64,000 bases of DNA from Sva-07 sp963728195 (GTDB taxonomy: Bacteria; Actinomycetota; Acidimicrobiia; Acidimicrobiales; Ilumatobacteraceae): positions 248,001 to 312,000 of the forward strand of contig CAVSIX010000007.1 of the NCBI GenBank assembly GCA_963728195.1, given 5' to 3'. A program made the translations under genes and the position numbers. Shown here piece by piece: positions 40,888-48,291 of the stretch; position 1 is the stretch's first letter; each line of letters begins with the position of its first letter. The notes below the pieces were generated by a model. That model worked only from the letters and a program-made list of their open reading frames with translations, made no database searches and was not told where the DNA came from.

Positions 40888-41625
40888 ATGGCCCACCTCC
40901 CTGCCAGCGAACTCGTCGACCGGCCCGAGGTCGGGCGCGTCTTCAGTCGATGCCGGCCTGTACGCCTCGGCGACGTCGACGCTCGCGCCCGGCTCCGGCT
41001 CGACGCGATCGCCCGGTACCTGCAGGACATCGCCACCGACGACGCCACCGACGCCCAACTCGACGACGCCTTCGGTTGGGTGGTGCGCCGCACGATGATC
41101 GACGTCCGCCGGGCGGCCGGGTTGGGCGAGTCGCTGGAGCTGTCGACGTTCTGCTCCGGTACCGGTCGGAGCTGGGCCGAGCGGCGCACGTCGATCTCCG
41201 GCGAACGGGGCGGCTCGATCGAGGCCGTCAGCCTGTGGATCCGCATCGACCCGTCGTCGGGTCGTCCGACGGCTCTCGGCGACGACTTCGCCTCCGTGTA
41301 CGGCACGGCGGCGAACGAGCGCCGCGTGTCATCGCGCCTCCAACTCGCTCCGCCACCGCCCGACGCCGAACGTCGGCCGTGGACGATCCGGCGCGTGGAC
41401 GTCGACCCGCTCGGCCACGTCAACAACGCCGCCCAGTGGGCGATCGTCGAAGAGACGCTGCCGGCCGAACGGTCGCGTCGAGGCGTCGCCGAGATCGAGC
41501 ATGCCGTGCCCGTCGACGACTCGTGCGAGCTGCGCACGTCGTGTGATCCACGCGGGGTGCGCTCGTCGTGGCTCGGCGTCGGTGACGCGGTGCTGACTGC
41601 CGCCCGTTGGACGCCGGCACCGTGA
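40888..41625 (+). CDS. Acyl-ACP thioesterase-like double-hotdog protein
   Basis: A 245-residue protein with two hotdog halves. VRLGDVDARARLRLDAIARYLQDIATDD opens the first, and RRVDVDPLGHVNNAAQWAIVEE in the second holds the Asp-x-x-x-H-x-N motif of thioesterases. It resembles plant FatA/B and bacterial acyl-ACP thioesterases, which release fatty acids from acyl carrier protein. A TACGTT box lies ten bases before the ATG at 40888; an ATG at 40837 would overlap no gene but adds an unconserved tail. Its TGA overlaps the GTG of the next gene by four bases. Confidence 0.8.
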   Translation: MAHLPASELVDRPEVGRVFSRCRPVRLGDVDARARLRLDAIARYLQDIATDDATDAQLDDAFGWVVRRTMIDVRRAAGLGESLELSTFCSGTGRSWAERRTSISGERGGSIEAVSLWIRIDPSSGRPTALGDDFASVYGTAANERRVSSRLQLAPPPPDAERRPWTIRRVDVDPLGHVNNAAQWAIVEETLPAERSRRGVAEIEHAVPVDDSCELRTSCDPRGVRSSWLGVGDAVLTAARWTPAP

Positions 41626-42299
41626 ACGCGGGCGTCATCTGTCTCCAGGGTGGCCGCGAGCTGACCCCGCCGTGCGACGAGATGGACCGGACGGTCCTCG
41701 AGCGATGCCGCGGCACCGTCGTCGTCATCGCCGGAGCTGCTCGACGAGGCAGCGACTACGCAGGAGCCTCAGCGCGCACCGTGGCCCACTACGGACGCCT
41801 CGGCGCCGAGGTCCACGTCGTCACCGACCCTCGCGACGACCACGTTGCCGCGCTCTCCGCCCTGGACGACGGCATCGGGTTGATCGTGCTGCCGGGCGGG
41901 TCACCCGCCGAACTGCTCGACGTGTTGAACGACCGGCCGCCGGGTTCGGACTCCTCGATCGCCGAACGGCTGGTTGCGCTGTGGTCGGCAGGTGCGGCGG
42001 TGTCGGGTGCGTCCGCCGGCGCCATGGTCCTCTGCGCCCAGACCGCCACCCCCGGTCGCTCCGGTGGTCTCGCGATCGGTCTCGGCCTCGTTCCCGGGGT
42101 GGCGATCCCCCATTGGACGCCCGGCGCCGAGCGCCGTTGGGCGCTCCCCGATGCGCTCTGGTGGGGCCTGCCCGAGTGCGGCGGCGTGCTCATCGACGGC
42201 GACTCGATGATCGGGGTCGGGCACGGTTCCGCATCGGTCGCCAGGAACGGTTCGTGGCACGCCATCGATCGACGACACCCCGAACCCCTCTCTCGATGA
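41622..42299 (+). CDS. Peptidase S51 family (cyanophycinase/dipeptidase E-like) protein
   Basis: A 225-residue class-I glutamine-amidotransferase-like fold. LIVLPGGSPAELLDVL and the nucleophile elbow AAVSGASAGAMVLC (serine at about residue 133) are S51 signatures, and IPHWTPGAERRWAL may give the catalytic histidine. Relatives cleave dipeptides or cyanophycin; the substrate here is unknown. Translation is coupled to the thioesterase gene by a GTGA overlap, which is unusual for this pair. Confidence 0.83.
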   Translation: MNAGVICLQGGRELTPPCDEMDRTVLERCRGTVVVIAGAARRGSDYAGASARTVAHYGRLGAEVHVVTDPRDDHVAALSALDDGIGLIVLPGGSPAELLDVLNDRPPGSDSSIAERLVALWSAGAAVSGASAGAMVLCAQTATPGRSGGLAIGLGLVPGVAIPHWTPGAERRWALPDALWWGLPECGGVLIDGDSMIGVGHGSASVARNGSWHAIDRRHPEPLSR

Positions 42300-42326
42300 G
42301 GTGACCCCGACCGCGTTCACGAAACT

Positions 42327-42336
42327 TGTTGCAACA
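42327..42336. promoter_or_regulatory. Palindrome upstream of ECF sigma gene
   Basis: TGTTGCAACA is a perfect 10-base palindrome 24 bases before the first possible sigma-factor start. It could be an operator. GAAAC at 42321-42325 just before it resembles a GAAC-type ECF -35 element, suggesting autoregulation; both are tentative. Confidence 0.3.
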
Positions 42337-42360
42337 CTTCGGCCACTTCATGCGCCGTAG

Positions 42361-42855
42361 GTGATGATGGAGGAAGTGGCGATCTCGAGCGACACCACAA
42401 AGGTGATCGAGCACGCCGATGTTCTCGACCGGCTCTACCGGAACGAGTACACCGGCATGGTTCGCCTTGCGTTCACCCTCGTGGGCAGCAATGCCGAAGC
42501 GGAAGATCTCGTCCAAGACAGTTTCGTCGAGGTTGCTCGACGGTTGGACGACATCCGACAGCCCGGCGCCTACCTGCGCAGTGCCGTCGTCAGCCGATGC
42601 AGATCGGTGCTCCGACGGCGCAGGGTGATCGCACTGCACCCACCGGAGCCACCCGCGGGCCTGGCCAGCGACGCGGGTGAACTCTGGGACGTGCTCGGCC
42701 GACTGCCGGAGGACCAGCGCATCGTGGTGGTCCTCAAGTACTACGGGGGATACAGGGCGTCGGAGATCGCATCGATCGTCGACATGCCCGGTGCGACCGT
42801 CCGGTCGCATCTTCGCCGGGGGCTGAAGGCACTGAGAGAGGAACTGGACTCATGA
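42361..42855 (+). CDS. ECF-type RNA polymerase sigma factor
   Basis: A group 4 sigma factor of about 164 residues. Region 2 is LYRNEYTGMVRLAFTLVGSNAEAEDLVQDSFVEVAR and region 4 contains RASEIASIVDMPGATVRSHLRRGLKAL with its helix-turn-helix. A short linker joins the regions, as in the SigE-like/ECF groups of actinobacteria. Start codons GTG 42361, ATG 42364 and ATG 42367 are all possible. The TGA overlaps the ATG of the downstream membrane protein by four bases, the usual arrangement for a sigma/anti-sigma pair. Confidence 0.92.
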   Translation: MMMEEVAISSDTTKVIEHADVLDRLYRNEYTGMVRLAFTLVGSNAEAEDLVQDSFVEVARRLDDIRQPGAYLRSAVVSRCRSVLRRRRVIALHPPEPPAGLASDAGELWDVLGRLPEDQRIVVVLKYYGGYRASEIASIVDMPGATVRSHLRRGLKALREELDS

Positions 42856-44042
42856 CCCGCTTCACCGATCGCGTGACGCGAGACCTGCACCAGATCGCGG
42901 ACCGCTCGACTCCATCGTCGACGGCCTGGGAGTCGATCCGAACCCGGATCGACGAGCAGGCCGACCAACCGACCACGGAGGTCATCATGCTCAGTCCCGA
43001 CCGCAACGACCGATCCAAGAGGGGATGGATGCTGGCCGCTGCCGCGGTCGCTGCACTTGCACTCGTCGGAGGTCTGGCGCTCGTCGTCTCGAACTCCGGC
43101 GACGACACGGTGCCGGTGGACACGCCGACGGCGACGCTTCCTGCCGAACCCGCACCCGACGCCGAGGTCGACCCCGACGCGGAGGCTGTCGTGGTTCCCG
43201 CGCCGGACCCGACCACCGCCGCCGAGGTGGCACCCGAGCCGGTGACGGTGACGCTGACCGGCATCTTCTCGACGACGAAGGAATTCAAGACCGTGCCCAG
43301 CAGGAGCGGTCTCGTCGGTGATCAGACGTGGGTGGGAAAGACCCGGTTCGAGGGGCAGGTCTCCGGAACGGCATACGACACCGGTCAGGCATGGAACCTT
43401 CCCGACGGAACGTCGTACACGTACATCGAGAGCGAACTCACCGCCTCGATCGACGGCCTCGGCATCGGAACGCTGACCTACGGTGGCGCATCACGGACCA
43501 TCGACGGTGTCTGGAGTGCCGAGGGCGTGATCGCCGGCGGGACGGCCGCCCTCGAGGGTGCGTCGGGTACGTGGGTCCTGACGCCCGACCCGGCCACTCC
43601 GACCGACAGCAGCACGGGTACCTTCGAATGGACCATCACCGTGCCGCCGAAGGGGTCGCTCCAGACCGTCACGGCGACCGGCACCGTGGTGGCGTCCGAT
43701 GTCGCGAGCGTGCCACTCGACGGGACCGAGAGCAGCGGGACGCGCACATTCACTGGCTCGATGGTCGGAGGGGGCCCGAGCACGAGCATTGTCTTTGACA
43801 CGGGAACGACGACGATCGGTTCGAACGCGACCGAGTTCACCGGCACGATCGATGGGCTCGGCACGGGTTCGATGACGATCGGAGCAACCGTCAGCTCCGG
43901 GGCCGACGGCTCCGTGTCGAGCGGCGGCATCAGCGGGGGCACCGGCGACTTCGAGGGGATCTCCGGCATGGGCTCGTACGTCCAGATCGATCCGAACACG
44001 TGGGAGTACTCGTTCGTTCTCACCGCCCCCGTGAAGAAGTAG
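42852..44042 (+). CDS. Putative anti-sigma-like membrane protein with extracytoplasmic beta domains
   Basis: A 396-residue protein. About 58 N-terminal residues would be cytoplasmic (TRFTDRVTRDLHQIADRSTP), then one transmembrane helix (MLAAAAVAALALVGGLALVV, about residues 60-79). A Pro/Ala/Glu-rich linker follows, then two similar beta-rich modules with Gly/Thr/Ser repeats. ASIDGLGIGTLTYGG in the first and GTIDGLGTGSMTIGA in the second suggest an internal duplication. It has no recognisable zinc (ZAS) motif. Coupling to the sigma factor by an ATGA overlap suggests that it binds or senses for that sigma factor. The outer domain may be the sensor; the ligand is unknown. Confidence 0.7.
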   Translation: MTRFTDRVTRDLHQIADRSTPSSTAWESIRTRIDEQADQPTTEVIMLSPDRNDRSKRGWMLAAAAVAALALVGGLALVVSNSGDDTVPVDTPTATLPAEPAPDAEVDPDAEAVVVPAPDPTTAAEVAPEPVTVTLTGIFSTTKEFKTVPSRSGLVGDQTWVGKTRFEGQVSGTAYDTGQAWNLPDGTSYTYIESELTASIDGLGIGTLTYGGASRTIDGVWSAEGVIAGGTAALEGASGTWVLTPDPATPTDSSTGTFEWTITVPPKGSLQTVTATGTVVASDVASVPLDGTESSGTRTFTGSMVGGGPSTSIVFDTGTTTIGSNATEFTGTIDGLGTGSMTIGATVSSGADGSVSSGGISGGTGDFEGISGMGSYVQIDPNTWEYSFVLTAPVKK

Positions 44043-44144
44043 ATCGTCCACCTTCGGTGCCGATGCGGTCCGAACTCCGGCTCGGGCCGCATCGTCGCGT
44101 CAGGACGCCGGAGGCGACGGACCAGCAGGGCTACGGTCGGCTCG

Positions 44145-45815
44145 ATGGTTCGCCCGCAGAACGTCGTCGTCGTGTTACTCGACTCGCTCAACCGGCACAT
44201 GCTCGGGTCGTATGGCGGCACCGAGTTCGCCACCCCGAACCTCGACCGGTTCGCGGCCCGGTCGACGCAGTTCACGAACCACGTCACCGGGTCGCTGCCG
44301 TGCATGCCGGCACGGCACGACATCCTGGTGGGAGCGCTCGATTTCCTGTGGAAACCGTGGGGGTCGATCGAGCTGTGGGAGGAATCGATCACCGCCACCC
44401 TGCGGCGAGCCGACGTGACGACAATGCTGGTCTCGGACCACCCGCACCTGTTCGAGACCGGCGGCGAGAACTATCACGTCGACTTCAGCGGTTGGGACTA
44501 CGTGCGCGGCCATGAGGGCGACCCGTGGAAGACCTACGCCGACCCGAGCGCGTACGGGGCGCCCACGCTGACACCCGACGTCCGGCCGCTGATCACCAAC
44601 GCCGCCGACGGGGGATGGTTCCTGCGTGACCAGTTGGGCATCGCCGATCGCTCGTTCGGACACCGTCACTACGACGACAGTCGGACCTGGTTCCGCGCCG
44701 AGGAGGACTTCCCCGGTCCCCGCACGATGGCGACGGCGACCAGCTGGCTGCGCCACGCATCGCAGGCGCACGAGCGGTGGATGCTGTTCGTCGACGAGTT
44801 CGACCCGCACGAACCGTTCGACACGCCCGAGCCGTGGGCGTCGATGTACGACGACGAACCGCTCACCCCGGAGGAGCTCGAGACCGGGCGTCTCGTGTGG
44901 CCGCCGTACCTCGTCGGCGGCGTGTCGAAGGGTGCGATCACCGAGCGCCAGGCGCGCCAGATCCGCAACAACTACGGCGCCAAGCTCTCGATGATCGACC
45001 ATCACTTCGGCAAGCTGCTCGACGAACTCGACGCCCAGGACCTGTGGGACACGACCGCCGTGATCGTGTGTACCGACCACGGGCACTACCTCGGCGACCT
45101 CCGAGCGGCCGGTGCGCCGGGCGACGACGCATCCGACATCTGGGGCAAACCGGCGATCCCCCAGTTCGAGCCGCTCGGCCACACCCCGCTGATGATCCAC
45201 TGGCCGGGGCGTTACGTCAGGGGTCAGACCCCAGATGTGACGCGAACCCTCGATGCGCTCACCACGAACGTCGACATCAACGCGACGATCGCCGACATCT
45301 TCGGCGTCGAGGCGACGCACCGAACGCACGGTCGGTCGATGGTCCCGCTGCTCAACGGCGAGCGCGACTCGATCCGCGACTGGGCGATCGGTGGCGTCTA
45401 CGGCAACTGGGTGCAGATCACCGACGGCCGCCGCAAGTACGCACGGGCACCGGTCGACGGCAACGTGCCGTTGTCGATGTGGTCGAACCGCTGGTCGACG
45501 ATGCCGGTCCACCGCGGCCTCGAGGGCTACATGCAGTTCCCGAAGCCGGACCGACGGGCGACGCTCGCGTTCATGCCCGGGTCCGACGTGCCGGTGATCC
45601 GACAACCGTTCGAACTCGGCGACACCGTGCCGTTCTGGGTGAACGGATCACGCAACGTCGGACGCCATCACCTGTACGACCTCGGCGTGGATCCCGACGA
45701 ACGCGAGAACCGACACGGCGAGGCGACCGAGGCCGACATGATCGACCTGCTGCGCGCCGCGCTCGTCGAGGTGGAGGCGCCGGACGAGCAGCTCGTCCGG
45801 CTCGGCATCGCCTGA
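44145..45815 (+). CDS. Sulfatase family protein
   Basis: A 556-residue sulfatase/phosphatase superfamily enzyme. LLDSLNRHMLGSYGG begins the metal site, and SLPCMPARHDILVGALDF carries C-x-P-x-R, where the cysteine becomes formylglycine. VIVCTDHGHYLGD gives the later Asp-His metal ligands. There is no signal peptide, so it is cytoplasmic or a choline-sulfatase-like enzyme. An in-frame palindromic repeat (family C, DNA 45209-45243) codes for part of RYVRGQTPDVTRTLD in a surface loop just before ALTTNVDINATIADIFG. A TACGGT box lies seven bases before the ATG. The substrate is unknown. Confidence 0.9.
   Translation: MVRPQNVVVVLLDSLNRHMLGSYGGTEFATPNLDRFAARSTQFTNHVTGSLPCMPARHDILVGALDFLWKPWGSIELWEESITATLRRADVTTMLVSDHPHLFETGGENYHVDFSGWDYVRGHEGDPWKTYADPSAYGAPTLTPDVRPLITNAADGGWFLRDQLGIADRSFGHRHYDDSRTWFRAEEDFPGPRTMATATSWLRHASQAHERWMLFVDEFDPHEPFDTPEPWASMYDDEPLTPEELETGRLVWPPYLVGGVSKGAITERQARQIRNNYGAKLSMIDHHFGKLLDELDAQDLWDTTAVIVCTDHGHYLGDLRAAGAPGDDASDIWGKPAIPQFEPLGHTPLMIHWPGRYVRGQTPDVTRTLDALTTNVDINATIADIFGVEATHRTHGRSMVPLLNGERDSIRDWAIGGVYGNWVQITDGRRKYARAPVDGNVPLSMWSNRWSTMPVHRGLEGYMQFPKPDRRATLAFMPGSDVPVIRQPFELGDTVPFWVNGSRNVGRHHLYDLGVDPDERENRHGEATEADMIDLLRAALVEVEAPDEQLVRLGIA
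45209..45243. repeat. Palindromic repeat, family C copy 2, inside the sulfatase gene
   Basis: The core GGGGTCAGACCCC (45220-45232) is identical to the intergenic copy at 9011-9023. Imperfect arms GCGTTACGTCA and AGATGTGACGC extend it. It is a multiple of the reading frame here and adds about 10 residues to the protein. Confidence 0.75.
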
Positions 45816-45874
45816 ACGCAACCGCGGGATCGAACCCGGGAGCGGTCCATCGGGGTCGGGTCGGGAGGACGGGG

Positions 45875-46837
45875 TCAAGCCCGGCGGGTGAGGACCAGGG
45901 CGAAGTCGCCGTTGGTGTCGGTGAGGAACTCGGGGTCGACGAATCCGGCGTCGAGCAGTTCCTCGGTGAGATCCTCGGGCCTGAACTTCGTGGAGATCTC
46001 GACGCGCAGCTCTTCGCCCGGCTCGAACTCGACGTCGAGACCCAACGCACCGATGTGCGCCGACTCGGGTTCGCACGCCCGCAGCCGCATGTCGACGCGG
46101 TGTTCACGGCTGTCCCACAGCGGCACGTAATCGAAGTTGCCGACGTCGAAATCGGCCTCGAGTTCGCGATTGATCGCGTGCAACGAGTTCCGGATGAACG
46201 CATCGGTCAGCCCGTGGCGGTCGTCGTAGGCGCCGATGATCCGGTCGATCGGCTTGACGAGGTCGATGCCCAGTAGGAACCAGTCGCCCGGCTCGAGCGT
46301 GTCGCACAGCGCACCGAGGAACGCCCGTCGCTCCTCGAGATAGAAGTTGCCGATGGTGCCGCCGAGGAACGCCACGAGCCGGGTCCCACCGGTCGGCAGC
46401 CCCGACAGATGCCGGGTGAAGTCGCCGACCACGGGCTCGACGACGAGGTCGGGATATCGCTGACCGAGGACCTCGGCCGCATGGACGAGAGTGGCCTCGC
46501 TCACGTCGAGTGGCACGAACCGCTCGATCACGCCGTGGGCGACGAACGCATCGAGCAGCGTCCTCGTCTTGTCGCTCGTGCCCGAGCCGAGCTCGACGAC
46601 CGTGGTCGCGGACGTCACCTCGGCGAGCATCACGGAATGGGCGCTCAGGATCTCGCGTTCCGCTTCGGTCGGGTAGTACTCGCCGAGGCGGGTGATTTCG
46701 TCGAACAGCTCGCTGCCCCGATCGTCGTAGAGCCAACGCGGCGGGATCGTCCGCGGGCGTGACTGCAGCGCTCGGCGCAGCTCGGCGAGATGGTCGGCCT
46801 CGCTGCGATCGGTCCCGATTTCGGTGCGGGGGTGCAT
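45875..46837 (-). CDS. egtD: L-histidine N-alpha-methyltransferase (ergothioneine)
   Basis: A 320-residue AdoMet enzyme that trimethylates histidine to hercynine. PPRWLYDDRGSELFDEITRLGEYYPTEAE is the EgtD/DUF2260 signature, VVELGSGTSDKTRTLLDA the AdoMet motif and VAFLGGTIGNFYLEERRAFL the following block; ISTKFRPEDL lies near the end. The ATG follows the egtB stop by 11 bases with a GAGGAG box, so egtB and egtD are one transcript. egtA, egtC and egtE are not in the window. Confidence 0.95.
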   Translation of the reverse strand: MHPRTEIGTDRSEADHLAELRRALQSRPRTIPPRWLYDDRGSELFDEITRLGEYYPTEAEREILSAHSVMLAEVTSATTVVELGSGTSDKTRTLLDAFVAHGVIERFVPLDVSEATLVHAAEVLGQRYPDLVVEPVVGDFTRHLSGLPTGGTRLVAFLGGTIGNFYLEERRAFLGALCDTLEPGDWFLLGIDLVKPIDRIIGAYDDRHGLTDAFIRNSLHAINRELEADFDVGNFDYVPLWDSREHRVDMRLRACEPESAHIGALGLDVEFEPGEELRVEISTKFRPEDLTEELLDAGFVDPEFLTDTNGDFALVLTRRA

Positions 46838-46848
46838 GGGGCTCCTCG

Positions 46849-48183
46849 TCAGTCCGTCCGGTCGGCGGCCAGACGAACGCCGGCGGCGTGCCAGCGGGTG
46901 TGGGGGTGGAAGAAGTTCCGGTACGTCGCTCGGACGTGGCCGGGCGGCGTGTAGACCGACCCGCCGCGCAGCACGTACTGGCCCGACATGAACTTGCCGT
47001 TGTACTCACCGATCGCACCGGCAACGGGACGGAATCCCGGGTACGGCTGATAGGCCGACGAGGTCCACTCCCAGCAGTCGCCGTACAGCTGTCGCAGGTC
47101 CCCTGCGCCGGCCGACGGTGGGGCCGCACGTGGATGGAACGAGAACGTCGGATCGCACTCGTCGAGCTGCACGCCGGCGACCGGACGCTGCGACGCCGCG
47201 GCCTCCCACTCGAATTCGGTGGGCAGGCGGGCGTCGGCCCATGTCGCGTAGGCGTCGGCTTCGTACTGCGACACGTGCACGACCGGTTCGTGGGGGTCGA
47301 CGTCGCGCAGACCGCTCAGCGTGTGGATCCACCATCGCTCGGGGCGGTCGGGATGTCGACGCCAGTACAGCGGCGCCTCCCAGCCTTCGGCCTGCGCTCG
47401 GTACCAACCGTCGGACTTCCACAGCTCGGGCCTCCGGTATCCGCCGTCGCCGATGAATGCCAGCCATTCGCCTGCCGTCACCAGCCGATCGGCAAGTGCA
47501 TAGTCGTAGAGGCGGACCTCATGGCGGGGTCCCTCGTTGTCGAACGTGAAGCCGGCGACAGGATCGACGGCGCCGTGGTCGCCGTCACCGGCGTCGTGGC
47601 CGACCTCGACGAGTCCTCCGGAGCACTCGACCCAACCGAGCGGTCCCGGATCGTCCGCAGCGGGGCCGACGACGTCGACGTAGGCAGGGCCGACTGCCGG
47701 ATTCATCGAGAGCAGGTGCTTGACGTCGAGCAGCAACAGCTCCTGGTGTTGCTCCTCGTGGTGGGTTCCGAGCACGAGCGTCGCTGCGTGATCTGCGGCG
47801 ATGCCGTGAACGAGCAACTGCTCGATCGCCTTGTCGACCTGGTCTCGGTAGTCGGCGACCTCGGCGAGCGACGGGCGGGTGACGAAACCGCGTTGCGGCC
47901 TCGGATGCCGCTCGCCCACCGCCTCGTAGTAGCTGTTGTAGAGGAACCGGTACTCGGGACGATCCCAGACCCGGGCACAGGATCCGTCGGCGCCGAGCAC
48001 GAACTCGGCGAAGAACCACGTGGTGTGGGCCCGGTGCCACTTGGTGGGACTGGCGTCGGGCATCGACTGCACCACCTGGTCCTCGGCACTGAGCGGTGCG
48101 GTCAGCCGGTCGGTTCGGGAGCGGACCTCGCGGAACCTCCCGAACAGGTCATCGGCGTGTGGAGCGGACACGGCTGCGGACAT
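46849..48183 (-). CDS. egtB: Hercynine oxygenase (ergothioneine sulfoxide synthase)
   Basis: A 444-residue non-heme iron enzyme that joins hercynine and a thiol through sulfoxide formation. The DinB-like N-terminal half supplies the iron ligands in WHRAHTTWFFAEF and HHEEQHQELLLLD (H-x3-H-x-E); the C-terminal FGE-sulfatase-like half contains ARLPTEFEWEAAA, GDCWEWTSSAYQPYPGF and RGGSVYTP. The ATG at 48183 gives the usual length; an earlier GTG at 48261 would put the start inside a strong hairpin. Whether gamma-glutamylcysteine or cysteine is the sulfur donor is not obvious from here. Confidence 0.95.
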   Translation of the reverse strand: MSAAVSAPHADDLFGRFREVRSRTDRLTAPLSAEDQVVQSMPDASPTKWHRAHTTWFFAEFVLGADGSCARVWDRPEYRFLYNSYYEAVGERHPRPQRGFVTRPSLAEVADYRDQVDKAIEQLLVHGIAADHAATLVLGTHHEEQHQELLLLDVKHLLSMNPAVGPAYVDVVGPAADDPGPLGWVECSGGLVEVGHDAGDGDHGAVDPVAGFTFDNEGPRHEVRLYDYALADRLVTAGEWLAFIGDGGYRRPELWKSDGWYRAQAEGWEAPLYWRRHPDRPERWWIHTLSGLRDVDPHEPVVHVSQYEADAYATWADARLPTEFEWEAAASQRPVAGVQLDECDPTFSFHPRAAPPSAGAGDLRQLYGDCWEWTSSAYQPYPGFRPVAGAIGEYNGKFMSGQYVLRGGSVYTPPGHVRATYRNFFHPHTRWHAAGVRLAADRTD

Positions 48184-48231
48184 ACCCGTCGCCAACCCGC
48201 CTGCAACCTCCGAATGTTCCCCGGACGCGAA

Positions 48232-48274
48232 GGAACCGCCACCCGTGGTGTCATCGACCACGGGTGGCGGTTCC
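48232..48274. terminator. Perfect 17-base-pair hairpin downstream of the multicopper oxidase
   Basis: GGAACCGCCACCCGTGG (48232-48248) and CCACGGGTGGCGGTTCC (48258-48274) pair perfectly across a nine-base loop. It begins 18 bases beyond the oxidase stop codon and ends 49 bases before the egtB start on the same strand. TTCCTTCG follows the stem, a weak U-tract. It is best read as the oxidase terminator. Confidence 0.75.
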
Positions 48275-48291
48275 CAACGCAGGGAGTGATC

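Noticed and set aside
45822..45845. tRNA-like T-arm on the minus strand (GGGTTCGATCCC)
   Set aside because: The T-stem does not pair properly, and no acceptor stem, D-arm or anticodon arm can be built around it.
48184..48261. egtB start at GTG 48261
   Set aside because: It would place the start inside a perfect 17-bp hairpin that fits better as terminator of the upstream oxidase gene; ATG 48183 gives normal length.
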